Shown: in pieces, positions 1 to 11,999 of the stretch
How the letters are laid out: every line of letters starts with the position of its first letter
How positions within the stretch are numbered: the first letter of the stretch is position 1
Assembly (NCBI GenBank): GCA_964035795.1
Contig: OZ038324.1
Location: 4,027,995 to 4,091,994, forward strand
Reading direction: 5' to 3'
Source of the DNA: Pterobdella sp. o SKG-2022
Lineage: Eukaryota > Annelida > Clitellata > Hirudinida > Piscicolidae
DNA length: 64,000 nt
Notes under the pieces: generated by a model
The model's database searches: none
The model's input: only the letters and a program-made list of their open reading frames with translations
Told to the model about the DNA's origin: nothing
Translations under genes and position numbers: made by a program

Positions 1-1300
1 GAAAAGCTTGTTGCACATCGAATCTCTTAGTGTTATTGCTTACAAAACACTTGTATCTTATTTTGAGTTCCGTATGTGGGAATCGATCCTGTCTCATCAG
101 GTTTTGTATCTATGAACGCTCGACCGCCCAGCCACCCACACAATTCTTTTGACTTTTTTTAGGTTGTAAGTTTCCATTCGTTTTAGTTTTTTTGTATCAA
201 TTAACCGTGATATTATTTTTATTTTTTATTTATCATTATGTTCAATTCAAATGATTTCATATTTAAAATTTCAATGGGCTTATCTTTTTTTCAGCAATGT
301 TTCTAGTCTCGAAAATTATTTTTTTCTCTTATTGACAAACCGGAATAAAAATAATCAAAAATCAATTCATTTTCTTATTATTTTATTTTTTTTGTGAATC
401 ACTCAAATACTCGTACACGTTATTCATTTATTGCAAATAAAACGACTGAATATTTTTTTGTTTCACTTATCGCTATCGTTATCATTTTAAAAATATATTT
501 ATGCCTCATATCCATGTTGTTATTATCGTTATTATTATCATTATTTTCTATAATTTTTTCATGATTAGTTATTTTATTAGTAGTATTATTACCACAGGCG
601 TGTAATTTACTGTGTTATTATTATAATCCTAGGGTAGGTTTGTTTTCTTGTCACCTCCGTTAGTTCTACGTTGATCTTTGCTAAAATAATCCTTCACCAA
701 AAGTAGGTTTAGTCAGCGATTATTAAATTTCAAGAAAAACTGAATAAAATAAAATAATTTTATGAATCGTAATTAAACTTTAACTTCTTTAATAAAATTT
801 TCATTGTTTATTCATTAAAAAATGTTAGTGACTTCGATGATTTAATCATATACAATATTGTAGTCTGCCACAGTTTGAACAAATGAATGGGTTTTGGGAA
901 ATGGAACTTACTAAACGAAAATTTAAAAAAATCAGATTTTTAAATTAAAACCTGTTAAATGCAAAATAATGTATCGATAAAATGAATAATGCAGAAGTAT
1001 CAGCAGCACTAACTCAAAAGGGAAGTTGGAATAGGTTTTGAAATCATTAAAATTTCTGCAGAATTATTAGATTCCACTGCAATCGACATAAGAAAAAATA
1101 ATCTACCTAATTCATTATAGTAAATCATAGAAAGTTTTCAGACCACTTGGTCTTGTAAAAATTATACTCCAATAAAATAATAGATTAGAGAACTTTAATT
1201 TTTTTAAAATTTAGTTTTTAACCCTTTTCCATAATCTCACATTTCTTACTCTAACTTTTTGGCAAGCTGTTTCAAAAACTTGGACCTTCAATGTCAAACC
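1..1300. repeat. Direct repeat copy 1 (ends at the scaffold gap)
   Basis: This segment recurs at 9443-10742 at a constant offset of 9442, with no indel seen at either end or at intermediate points I compared. The copy stops exactly where the N run starts. The second copy continues into unique sequence. The content is AT-rich non-coding DNA with TTA-rich low-complexity stretches (around 520-560) and a SINE-like block near its start. It may extend upstream of the window. Confidence 0.95.
70..137 (-). mobile_element. tRNA-derived SINE head, candidate (copy 1)
   Basis: Read on the minus strand, this stretch holds an RNA polymerase III-like A box (TGGCTGGGCGG, complement of 124-134, one mismatch to TRGYNNARNNG) and a perfect B box (GATCGATTC, complement of 80-88, matching GWTCRANNC). 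They are 35 nt apart, a normal tRNA spacing. It is GC-richer than its surroundings. I could not fold a good cloverleaf, so it is probably a SINE head and not a tRNA gene. The tail would run toward base 1 and may continue outside the window. Confidence 0.55.
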
Positions 1301-1500
1301 NNNNNNNNNNNNNNNNNNNNNNNNNNNNNNNNNNNNNNNNNNNNNNNNNNNNNNNNNNNNNNNNNNNNNNNNNNNNNNNNNNNNNNNNNNNNNNNNNNNN
1401 NNNNNNNNNNNNNNNNNNNNNNNNNNNNNNNNNNNNNNNNNNNNNNNNNNNNNNNNNNNNNNNNNNNNNNNNNNNNNNNNNNNNNNNNNNNNNNNNNNNN
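1301..1500. other. Assembly gap (200 N)
   Basis: A run of exactly 200 N, a conventional placeholder for a gap of unknown size. The left flank is the end of the 1.3-kb direct repeat; the right flank is unrelated AT-rich sequence. Confidence 0.99.
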
Positions 1501-2210
1501 ATCAGTCTCACCAAAGATTGTCAATAAGTTTCATTTTAAATAGAAATTTCAAACGGTTGTCAAATATTTAAGAATTTTTGAATACAGTCACTTCAGTCAT
1601 ATTTGAAAATCAAGTTTAAATATATTACCAGTTTGATTCAAATAATATTTTAGAAAATTCTTAATTAGATGGTTAATCAATGAAAAAATATTTTCATAAA
1701 TATTTTCTCAAATGAATTTTTCTTGATAGCATTTGCTATGGTGCATCCCTATAAGAAATTAAGGGCTAAAAATATCGCAATTTTTCTCATTAAATAATTT
1801 TATTATCAAGCCAAAACTTTCCAAAATTATAATTTCAATAAAATTTCACTGTACCGAGTGCAGATTATTTCCGTCTTCCAAACCAGCTTACAATATAGAG
1901 TATATAGTTATAAGCTTTAGCCCATGGTTTTCGATGATCTTTTGACATATTTATCATTCCTTCTAAAAATACTTTTCTACGTTTTCACATAAATTGTCAT
2001 AAATACAATTAAAAAGTTTGGAATAATTCAATATTTTCGTTTAAGATCTACAGACAAAACGGCTATGAATTTTGTTAAAAAACATGAAAGTTAAAAGTTT
2101 ATTCATTTATATGACTGTCATTCTTTCATGGTTTATAGAGAACACAACTTAAAAGAAAATTTGCTCAAAAACCGTCTACATTTTGTAAAGAGTTATCATT
2201 TTGTCTAATT
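1501..2210. other. AT-rich non-coding stretch
   Basis: No reading frame, RNA gene or mobile element could be recognised here. Only AT-rich sequence with scattered poly(A/T) tracts is visible. Confidence 0.6.
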
Positions 2211-2390
2211 ATTTTTTATTTATTTATTTGCTTATTTATTTATTTATTCATTTATTTATTTATCCATTTATTTATTTGTTCGTTTCTTTGTTTTTTTATA
2301 TATTTATTCGTTTATTTATTCATTTATTTGTTCGTTTTTTTGTTTTTTCAAATATTTATTCGTTTATTTATTTATTTAATTATTTTTGTT
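2211..2390 (+). repeat. TTTA tetranucleotide microsatellite
   Basis: Imperfect TTTA repeats fill about 180 bp, interrupted by variants such as TTTG, TTCG and TTCA. The open frame across it (Tyr/Leu/Phe/Ile-rich) is a by-product of the repeat and is not a gene. Confidence 0.9.
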
Positions 2391-5300
2391 TACTGAAACA
2401 AAATGTATTGCAAATTTATTCATAGTCCAAGGCTTTGGCTTATAAGAATTGCTGATGATACAGAAGAGAGTTCGTCAAGCAATGAGTCTACTGCGCTCTA
2501 AACTTGGGCTTGCATCATCTCATTAAGAGCAATCACACATTTAAACAATTCTAATAATACTCTTCAAATGTACTAAAATTTCGATTGAAAACTTCGATAA
2601 ACTTTTCGGGATTATATCCTTTAAAATATATTTAAAATATCAATAATTTTTTATTATTGAAATGGTTGATACTTCACATTCAAAAATGTTAAGAATTTCA
2701 TTTTACTTCTCATTAACAAATAAGTGGACATTACTTAGAGTATCACATTGAATCAGCTTGGAAAGAAATTTCAAAAATAAAGATGATAATATAATTATAC
2801 TAAAGAATAATAATTTAACAAAATAATAGAATAAAAAATTCTAACGATAAAGTTTTGAATAAATGGCTTTTTCGTACCTTTCGAGCAGTTTGTTAATAGT
2901 CAGATTTTAAATTTCGAATCAAAATTAATTTAGAAAAATCGTTAAAAGGGATGTTTAATATTAAAAACTTATATTAATTAGTTCTTTGACTGTTTTTCGT
3001 TGGAAAGTTTCTAAAATTATCAAAATAAATAACCTCACCTTTGAGTGGTGTATTTTTTCAAACGAAAATACAGTCTATTTCGTAAACCAAAGATTATTTC
3101 GAATCAGAAGGATTGAAAAAGATTGGAAGAGTTTAATTACATTAAACTTAGAATTAGTGTTAGATTTTGAAATTTCCAAGTGTTTTAGCCATTGAAAAGA
3201 ATTAAACTTTGACAAACTTTTCAATTCTTTTTTGAAAAAAATCAAGTTTGAAGTATACATAGGTTTTATATTTTACATCGAGTAAAAAAACATTGACGAA
3301 ATTCAACGTTTCAATCAACTTTGAAGTTTTCAATATTTTTGATTAAATATCTGAAGTTTTTATAATACAACCAATAAAAGATTTGCTTCTGTCAACCGCC
3401 TATCATTGCGGTTCCATCTTGCTTTTAAATCATTAACACTTTGCAGTGCATGCACCTCACTTTATATTCAACACGTTTCGGTGAAGACTTCGGTCATACA
3501 CATTATCAATGATATGAAATCGTGGAATACATTGAGATTATTAATTCATGGAAGTAAAATGGTATTTCGAATGTTTTTGTCAATTTTAGGATGAATTTTT
3601 CAGTTTCAAGCTTTTTGTGGTTTAAATATAAGCTTATGAAATTCTTTTTAAATTAGTAAAATATTAATCATTTTAATTTTAAAGTCTATTGAAAATCAAA
3701 AAATTGAATAAATTTTGGATATAGTTCTCATGTTGAATATTAATTTTATGTTTGAACCATTAGAGATCATTTGGATCTTTTTCAATTAGAAAAAACTATT
3801 TTTTTAAAAAATCCTTTTTTTACATTTAAAAATTTAATTTATATTCATAGTCCATGAAGTTTTTTGAAGAAAATTTAAGATTTAATTCAAAGGTTAAAGT
3901 TAACTTAAGAGTTCAATAAAAGATCTATTTTGTATTGGGTACATTCAGATGTTAATGTGTTTGGTCAATAACAATATAACATTCAATACCACAGTAACCC
4001 ATAAATGGATAATAAGTCTATAATTCGGATATTTTTCAGTTTCGAAATTTTGAATTTTTTTTGCGTAAATTGAAAGAAAATTTTTTTTTATTTTCTAGGC
4101 TTTAAAAGTGAATTTATTGAAATGAATTTACTAAGAAAGCTTTTTAAAGTCTTAGTTTTCGAAGAAATATTATGAAAACTAAAGATTTAAATCTTTTTCA
4201 GTGTTATGGGAAGCTTTTAAAAGCAAATATAAATGCTTTTTTCTAGATGTGCATCTTATTTTGTTTTTAACTCGTAGCACAAAAAATGAATAAATACCTT
4301 TATTCAAATGAACAGTACAAACTTTGATAACTCCACCTTCATCATGAAATTTAACAGCCAATGAAAAAACAAAATCTGGAATTTATAGCATAATAACAAG
4401 TGCAGATGATAACGTGCGTTGATTTTTCTCTGGCAAGTATAGTGGAAAAGCTTCAGACACCATGACCAAAGATTCTAGGCATAAGTCCGATTCAGAATCG
4501 AGAGCACAAAAAAAGCTACTAATTGGGTATAGAACGTGCAACAATGCAAAAAAACAGTTATAAAAGATCCACATATTCATCTAGACTTTACAGTCCCTCT
4601 CATCTTATTTATCTGGGTGTACCCAATCGAATTATCCCAAAGAAGAATATTCACTGGAAGTTGACTTGAATCGGCGTTTCAAAGGTTGGTTCTCAAACGA
4701 CAAAAAAATACGCAATATTTTTGACATTTTAAACATTCTTATTTGGAGAATTTTCACTACTACAAATCTTTTCATTAATTAATAAATACTATTTGAATAT
4801 TACTATTAAACTGATAAAAATAAAGGCTGAATAACTTTCATTCTAAAAGCATTATTTAGAAACAAGCATTTAGTTTTTCCGCCTTTTGATTGCAACGTTC
4901 AATGAAAAATGACATTTCACAGCTTAATTTACTTTTGCATTGGTCAGATTTGTTAACTAAGAAAAGTTCAAATGCATTGAAAGCTCACTGAGTTTCACGA
5001 GTAGTTTATGATGTTTGAAAAAGGGGGACCTGATTTATTTTAATCGTTGTCATTAAGTCTCATAATATGAATAATTTTCCCACGTGTGGATTTCATGAAA
5101 TTTTAAAATAAATTGTTGGTTCAAGTTTGATAGCCGCAATAATGTAAAATATTCCAAATAAAACCTAAATATGAATTTAAAACCTTCAAACTTTAAGTTG
5201 ATATTTAAAAATTTGGCTTACTATCTAAATGCTTTAATCAAATGTTTTTTAATATTGTTTGTTTGAACTAAGAAACTTCTAGAAAACAAACGAGCGCCAA

Positions 5301-6189
5301 ATATGTGCTCATACGTATAAGGTTTAAATTGCTATATGAGAGCGAAGAGAAAATAGCTAGAATGATTTAGCGTGCGGAAATACGTTGTGGTCGTATTGTG
5401 ACAATGCGACATTTCAGTAGTGGTTTCGTTTTCATTAGTTAGATGTTGATGAACAAACTTCTAAAAAAAAGTTTTGGGCGTTTCTTCATGCGCCTCAGTT
5501 GTTTGCTTGGCGCTATATAAATGTGCATTATCAATGTTACTTTTGTTTCTATTATTCCAGATGAGTTAACATCAGTGAAAATCGAAAACCGAAAAGATGG
5601 TAGTGTGAATGATTTGAATTTGTTCCTCCATCTTGAAGCAAGTTGCAACTTGCTTTGAGAGGTTGCGTTAATTTCTGGTACGAGGGTTCGTGACGTCAAA
5701 CTTTGAGAAAACTAATGAAACATATTTTAAATTTTAAAATGCTTTAAAATTATAAATATCTTTCCAACATTATATATAGTTATATATAATTTTCGAAATT
5801 TTTTTCACGTAAAATACTTTTAAATAATTGTCTTATAGTTGCTTTTAGAAATTCAAACATTTGGAAGTCAAAGTTGTCCCGATGAATAGTTTTATAATGA
5901 GTTTGTTTTTATTTATTTTATTCCCAAGCAAATTTCTATAAAAGCATGCAAAACTTGCTAAATATCTTTTAAAAGATTAAATGTTGGAGTCTTAATACAT
6001 AAACACACTATCTTTTTAAGTTAAATTATTTTTACATTTCTTAAAAAACATTCAAAAGTTAAAGATAAAACAAAAATTATGTATATTTTTTTAATTTTAA
6101 AGCTGGTTTCAGTTATGTAATATTCAAATTTATTACCACTATGAACATGTTGAAACCTCAATCTGCCCACAATAAGCACCATTCGTGCA
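2391..6189. other. Non-coding stretch with weak exon-like fragments
   Basis: No gene is supported. Three fragments are less AT-rich and slightly coding-like. At about 2430-2501 (+) a short frame ends in an acidic/serine-rich peptide (ADDTEESSSSNESTAL, then stop) preceded by a possible splice acceptor (ttcatag). At 4383-4580 and 4179-4361 (-) two frames read through mixed-composition sequence, but I found no splice pair that joins them in phase. None has a recognisable domain. The 5280-5700 stretch is also locally less AT-rich, without a recognisable frame. Confidence 0.5.
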
Positions 6190-7321
6190 AAACTACCCTT
6201 CTACAGAAACACTCCGAAGAGCTCAATAAAGATATCGAAGAAGTCCGCTAGATCTGTCACTAGATCTTTCTGCACTCTTGATAAGGTTGAACATATAATA
6301 CTTATCTCTTGTTTGAAACATGATTTCGTAGTTGTGAATTCAGCTTTTCTTTAGCTAACTCCATACTTTACAAACCCTTCTTAATCCACCAAAGTAAAAC
6401 TTCTTGACTTCTCTTGCCTCTATCAGCTATTGTTCCATGAAGGTCTGTACTTGGATTTCTACTTTTTGTCCTCTACACTTCACCTTTAGCTAAAATTTTT
6501 CAAAAACATCATACAACTTCATTAATATGCAGGTGACATCATTCTCACATCCGGTTTTTTCTATGACAACCCTCAACTAGTCGTCAAAGAAATATCTAAA
6601 TGCGTCTTCTCTGTTCACACCTGGCTCTCACAAAATCTTCTCAAACTCAACATCGACAAAAAAATGTACCTTTTGTCAGCACTGAATCACGCATAGAAAC
6701 CATACTCAAAAATAGTTAACAGTGCTGGTCAAAATATAAAAATTTCTTCTGAAATAAAATTACCCAACGTCATCATCGACAATACATTTTTTCAACCACA
6801 CATCTCTTCAACAGCCAAACAATGTAACATACATATCAAAGCCATCAAACACATTTGTAAATGCCTCACTCTTCAAACAGCTCACACTCTCGTTCTTGCT
6901 CTCATAATTTTTAGACTAGACTACTGCAGCCCTCTTCTAAGTTCTTCCATTTACACTCATCAAAAAATTACAAAAACTTCAAAATCAATTCGCACGCATT
7001 GTTCTAAGCTGCGGCATTTTCGCACCATCAACCCAATGCCTAGGCAACCTTCACTGACATTGTACACCCCAAAAGGTCATTTTCACGATAGCTACCCTTA
7101 CCTTCAACTGTCACTCAAAAAACTCCAAATGTCTTTTTAAACTCACAAAAAATGAAAATGTTTTCTCCTCGTTAAGATCGAAAAACTCACTAGTTCACCA
7201 GCCAGCTGGTAGCACCAAGTATTCCACTAGGTTTTTCAGCCAAGCAACACCGTCAATATAGAACGCTTTTTTCAGTGAAATTAAATTATTTTTTCGTGAA
7301 TCAATTGAATCATCAATTTAG
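6190..7321 (+). mobile_element. Decayed CR1/L2-like LINE (RT palm to C-terminus)
   Basis: Reading + frames through several stops gives a series of LINE reverse-transcriptase landmarks in the correct order. These are a VPQGSVLG-type motif with Q replaced by a stop near 6432 (VP*RSVLGFLLFVLYTSPLA) and the catalytic box at 6526-6537 reading YAGD instead of YADD. A thumb-like segment (TWLSQNLLKLNIDKKMYLL) follows near 6620-6680, then RLDYCSPLL near 6910-6940, KLQKLQNQFARIVL near 6970-7000, and the terminal block PSI*NAFFSEIK, where Trp has become a stop. The reading shifts frame at several places and the endonuclease part is missing. This order is typical of CR1/L2-clade LINEs; the exact clade is inferred. 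The copy is dead, and the 5' end is a rough estimate because similarity fades before 6190. Confidence 0.8.
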
Positions 7322-9442
7322 ACAAATATTTATAAATTATAACTTTTTAAAACTATATTAGTATCTATAAGGGCTTCTAATACATGTTCAATTTATGTGA
7401 AAAGCTCGCTATATAAATAAAAATAGATAAATAAAATAAAAATTAACTAATTCAACCGAGAGTACTTTGAGGATTAAATTCAGTGCAGTAGCTACTTCAA
7501 TGAAGCATATTTTGGCTCTGTGGGAAAATGAATGCGGTAATGACACTGAGCGCTTTAAAAACTGAATCATAATAGAAACATCTTCTAAGTGCTGAACGGC
7601 ATAAAACAAACAAATAACGAGTGTTATTATAGTGGCATGAAAAAACGAAACGAAAATTTCTAATGGTGATCAAAGAATTAAATTAAAACTACTGAACTAG
7701 AAAAATACCTATGCAATTATAGAACAAATTCAAAGTGTCTTTAAAATTCTGAATTTTTTAACTTTTTTTTGAAACTATTTTGATAGCTTGAAGTTTTGGA
7801 AGAATCGTTGTAAGTATTCGACTAATTCCCTTATAAATGTTTTACACAATATGTGCAAAAACTGAGAAACTTAATATATAATTTTGAATCCAATAATGAA
7901 TTTGTAGAGCTTCGTGAAAACTTTTATTTAATTTTTCATAACTTCATAGAAACAAAAAAAAAATTCCCATATTGTAATCCTTATTTGAACTTCAAATTCT
8001 GATGCATTGATAAGCAGAATCTTTGATAATTGACCACATAAATATCAATAAAAACCATGGAAGGTTTATTTTTTATAAACAACTATTGAGTACTAATACA
8101 AGTTTTGAGATTTTTCAACAGCACAAACAATGTTTGCTGTAACTGGTATCTCCAGGAATAAGCCTGATGTCTTTTCTTTGTTGTGTTGCTTAGTAAATTC
8201 TTCTTTAAAACTTATGATCTTTGTTTCGTGCTAGACTCGTGGAGAACTTCTCAATTCACTTTATACTACACAAAATGTGGCGCTATAAAAACGATGAATC
8301 ATGTGGATGAATTATTCTTTCAAAAATGATCTTTTTGAACGCCAATCTGAATTTTCTAATTTCATTAAAATGCTAAAGTCCTCTCAAAAGCATCACTATA
8401 GCACTTCATCACTGTTGCCAACTCCATCACCACCATCATAATCATCATCGCAATCACTATCATCATCATCAACTCCGTTACCAGTTTCACCACCATTTAT
8501 AGTCACGATGGTAGTTATTTTGTGAGAAGACATTTTGAATCGAAATTAGTTACAAGGCGGGAAACTTCTCTGAAAGTTCTAAAATATCTGCTTCCATAAA
8601 AGCCAATTAGTTAAGACGTTTGTTTTGGATAAGTAGGTATCTATTTATAAATAAACTTTTCCATTAATAGTTACACATTAAAAAATAACAATGGCTATAA
8701 ATAGTATTTTATAAATAACTTTTTGTAGGAATCTATTTTAAATAACCCCTATATAGCTACCTATATTTGTGAATGTATGTTTACTAAAAGCTTCAGATCT
8801 AGCTTTAAATATAATAACGTTTTTATATATCAGTTTATTTTATTTTTTTTCATTTTTATTTTTTATTTTTGTTTTTTTTTCTTAATGACGTTATTTTTCC
8901 ATTTTATCCATCTCAGTGTTATTTAATTTCAATACTTTTCTCTATTCAAATTTATGAGGCCATCAATGACTTGTTGTGCACTATTTTTATGTTTTCTTAC
9001 TATTGTTCAACAGTTAAAAACAATTATTAATCACATATTTTTATCCTTATTGTTAAATTATTATTATTATCATTAGCTATATCTTCATAAGAATCTAAGT
9101 TCAATCTCAGGTACTCAATGTCACTACCTTTTGTCCCACGTGACTTATTATTATTTCTGTTATTTTAATAATAGTAATATTATTATTTTTGTTATTGTTC
9201 AAGCATTACTTTTTCAAAATTTCTCTCCATTCGTGTTTGACTGGCTTCACAACACAGGCCGTCTTCCAATAATCGCCAATTCAAACAATGGGCTCATCTT
9301 GAGTTTCATCATTTTTATGTTATATTCATATTAATATCATTTAATCATGTTTCAATTGTACTTTCATATTATTTCAATTTTTTATGTTTTTTAACGTTAA
9401 ATAATAAGGATATTTTGGATTATTATCATTACCGCTACAATT
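7322..9442. other. AT-rich non-coding stretch
   Basis: No supported gene. Apart from the ATC-rich microsatellite listed separately, the sequence shows TTA-rich low-complexity blocks near 9060-9210 and poly(T) tracts near 8840-8880. Short open frames here have no recognisable domain or codon bias. Confidence 0.6.
8400..8500. repeat. ATC/ACC-rich trinucleotide microsatellite
   Basis: Imperfect runs of ATC/CAT/ACC triplets (for example caccaccatcataatcatc) span about 100 bp, ending near a short TCACCACC block. No coding context is seen. Confidence 0.75.
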
Positions 9443-10742
9443 GAAAAGCTTGTTGCACATCGAATCTCTTAGTGTTATTGCTTACAAAACACTTGTATCT
9501 TATTTTGAGTTCCGTATGTGGGAATCGATCCTGTCTCATCAGGTTTTGTATCTATGAACGCTCGACCGCCCAGCCACCCACACAATTCTTTTGACTTTTT
9601 TTAGGTTGTAAGTTTCCATTCGTTTTAGTTTTTTTGTATCAATTAACCGTGATATTATTTTTATTTTTTATTTATCATTATGTTCAATTCAAATGATTTC
9701 ATATTTAAAATTTCAATGGGCTTATCTTTTTTTCAGCAATGTTTCTAGTCTCGAAAATTATTTTTTTCTCTTATTGACAAACCGGAATAAAAATAATCAA
9801 AAATCAATTCATTTTCTTATTATTTTATTTTTTTTGTGAATCACTCAAATACTCGTACACGTTATTCATTTATTGCAAATAAAACGACTGAATATTTTTT
9901 TGTTTCACTTATCGCTATCGTTATCATTTTAAAAATATATTTATGCCTCATATCCATGTTGTTATTATCGTTATTATTATCATTATTTTCTATAATTTTT
10001 TCATGATTAGTTATTTTATTAGTAGTATTATTACCACAGGCGTGTAATTTACTGTGTTATTATTATAATCCTAGGGTAGGTTTGTTTTCTTGTCACCTCC
10101 GTTAGTTCTACGTTGATCTTTGCTAAAATAATCCTTCACCAAAAGTAGGTTTAGTCAGCGATTATTAAATTTCAAGAAAAACTGAATAAAATAAAATAAT
10201 TTTATGAATCGTAATTAAACTTTAACTTCTTTAATAAAATTTTCATTGTTTATTCATTAAAAAATGTTAGTGACTTCGATGATTTAATCATATACAATAT
10301 TGTAGTCTGCCACAGTTTGAACAAATGAATGGGTTTTGGGAAATGGAACTTACTAAACGAAAATTTAAAAAAATCAGATTTTTAAATTAAAACCTGTTAA
10401 ATGCAAAATAATGTATCGATAAAATGAATAATGCAGAAGTATCAGCAGCACTAACTCAAAAGGGAAGTTGGAATAGGTTTTGAAATCATTAAAATTTCTG
10501 CAGAATTATTAGATTCCACTGCAATCGACATAAGAAAAAATAATCTACCTAATTCATTATAGTAAATCATAGAAAGTTTTCAGACCACTTGGTCTTGTAA
10601 AAATTATACTCCAATAAAATAATAGATTAGAGAACTTTAATTTTTTTAAAATTTAGTTTTTAACCCTTTTCCATAATCTCACATTTCTTACTCTAACTTT
10701 TTGGCAAGCTGTTTCAAAAACTTGGACCTTCAATGTCAAACC
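9443..10742. repeat. Direct repeat copy 2
   Basis: This matches bases 1-1300 at a constant offset of 9442. Both boundaries are informative. The left end abuts unrelated sequence (ending in accgctacaatt), although copy 1 may also begin before the window. On the right the sequence continues uninterrupted past 10742, whereas copy 1 runs into the N gap. Confidence 0.95.
9512..9579 (-). mobile_element. tRNA-derived SINE head, candidate (copy 2)
   Basis: This is the second copy of the A-box/B-box block described at 70-137, carried inside the 1.3-kb repeat (B box complement of 9522-9530, A box complement of 9566-9576). Because the whole 1.3 kb is duplicated, it is not an independent SINE insertion. 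Confidence 0.55.
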
Positions 10743-11177
10743 TACTCTTTTCAATACTAGGCATTGTCGACTTGGGAACATATAACTTGGTTGAGTTCAA
10801 AATCGCTTTCTAGTTATTTCGGAACTTGGTATGAGCTTTTTTTTAGATAAATTCCGCTTCATAGCCCGTGTGCTGCCACATTTAACGTTGAAAAGATCTG
10901 TCAAATTTAACTTCAAATTGTTAAAATTTTTTTCTCCACGTTTCAACATTCTGAAAAGCTGAAAATTGAATCTGTGAAATTTAACTTTCAAATTTTGTAT
11001 AGGTATTGATGATACAGTAAATTGGTCAAAAAAATATGATATTGATATATACATAAATATATTGCTTACAATCAGTTTATATAATTAACTAATTATCCAA
11101 AAGTCGATGCGCGCTAGAGTCAGCAGACGGAAAATTAACTCACAACAAGAAAAATTTAGCTGATTTTATTATTGTAT
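10743..11177. other. Non-coding stretch
   Basis: AT-rich sequence following the second 1.3-kb copy. A minus-strand open frame at 10797-11054 (85 codons) has no recognisable domain and is treated as chance. Confidence 0.5.
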
Positions 11178-11312
11178 TAAAAGTAAGGACAACAAACACA
11201 GTATTTATTAAATGACACGAAGCTTTTCGTAAGATCACTTGATAATGTAAGCTAGCCTTACGATAAGCTTCGTGTCATTTAATAAATACTGTGTTTGTTG
11301 TCATTACTTTTA
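11178..11312. repeat. Long inverted repeat (56-bp arms), MITE-like
   Basis: The arms 11178-11233 and 11257-11312 are reverse complements with two mismatches over 56 bp, separated by a 23-bp loop that contains the palindrome gctagc. The arms end in TA, so a TA target site as used by Tc1/mariner-type elements is possible; since TA is itself palindromic, this is weak evidence. No transposase is nearby. It could be a foldback MITE or a locus transcribed into a long hairpin RNA. Confidence 0.85.
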
Positions 11313-11999
11313 GATTCAGGCTGTTGTGCTTCACCCTTATAGTATTAGTGAATAATTTTATAGTAATTTTATCTTAGTTAAATAGAAAATTGAATTTTTA
11401 ATGATCAAATGAGAAAACTTATATGAGATAATAAAAATTCCTAGAATATTTGGATCACCATTTGAACAACTTTATCATAACTCTAACAGTTTATTCATAT
11501 ATGTATAAATGCTCACGAAATTTTGCATACATTTTATGCAGAGCTCTTAAACACATTATAAACCCTTACAGTGAAGGGTATTTTAAACTTCAAAAAGACA
11601 CTTGTTAGAGGCGTTTATTCTTTTTCATAACTAAAAAGCTTGATAATTTCAAGGTTATTATTAGTTTTAAATACTGAAATTCAAAGAAAAATTGTAGTTC
11701 TATGAAACGAAGATTTTCAATTATATGTGGCAATTGTTTTTAGGAAGACCCAAAATGTATAAAATAGTTATCATTTTCAATATGCCTTAGAAAGTCTTCC
11801 AACAGGTTCTGAGAAAAAAATAAAGTTCGGCTGCATGACTTTTGGTTTTTTGCAAAAACCGCTGGTTTCAAGCCATAACTAATTTATTTCTACTGCCACA
11901 TGGTTGAAAGTAATAATTTAAAAACAATAAGCATAAAAGTAATAATAGCATAAATAGCCATCATCACGAGCTAATCATTTTTTCCTCGTGTTTTTACTG
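11313..11999. other. 3' flank of the methyltransferase gene, non-coding
   Basis: No gene is visible. On the minus strand an AATAAA poly(A) signal (complement of tttatt at 11883-11888) lies about 110 bp past the methyltransferase stop codon and is a reasonable 3' end for that gene. Confidence 0.5.

Noticed and set aside
70..110. Hammerhead-like core CTGATGAG on the minus strand of the SINE block
   Set aside because: The required GAAA partner and cleavage-site helix are missing (GATT occurs instead), and the sequence is explained by the tRNA-like block.
2201..2425. 74-codon Tyr/Leu/Phe/Ile-rich frame as a membrane peptide
   Set aside because: It is the translation of the TTTA microsatellite.
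3406..3594. 62-codon + strand frame with mixed composition
   Set aside because: No domain, no conserved motif and no splice context. It may be a fragment of an unrecognised repeat.
5439..5699. 86-codon minus-strand frame as a gene
   Set aside because: No recognisable domain, no supporting splice or poly(A) context, and a length that chance can give in this stretch.
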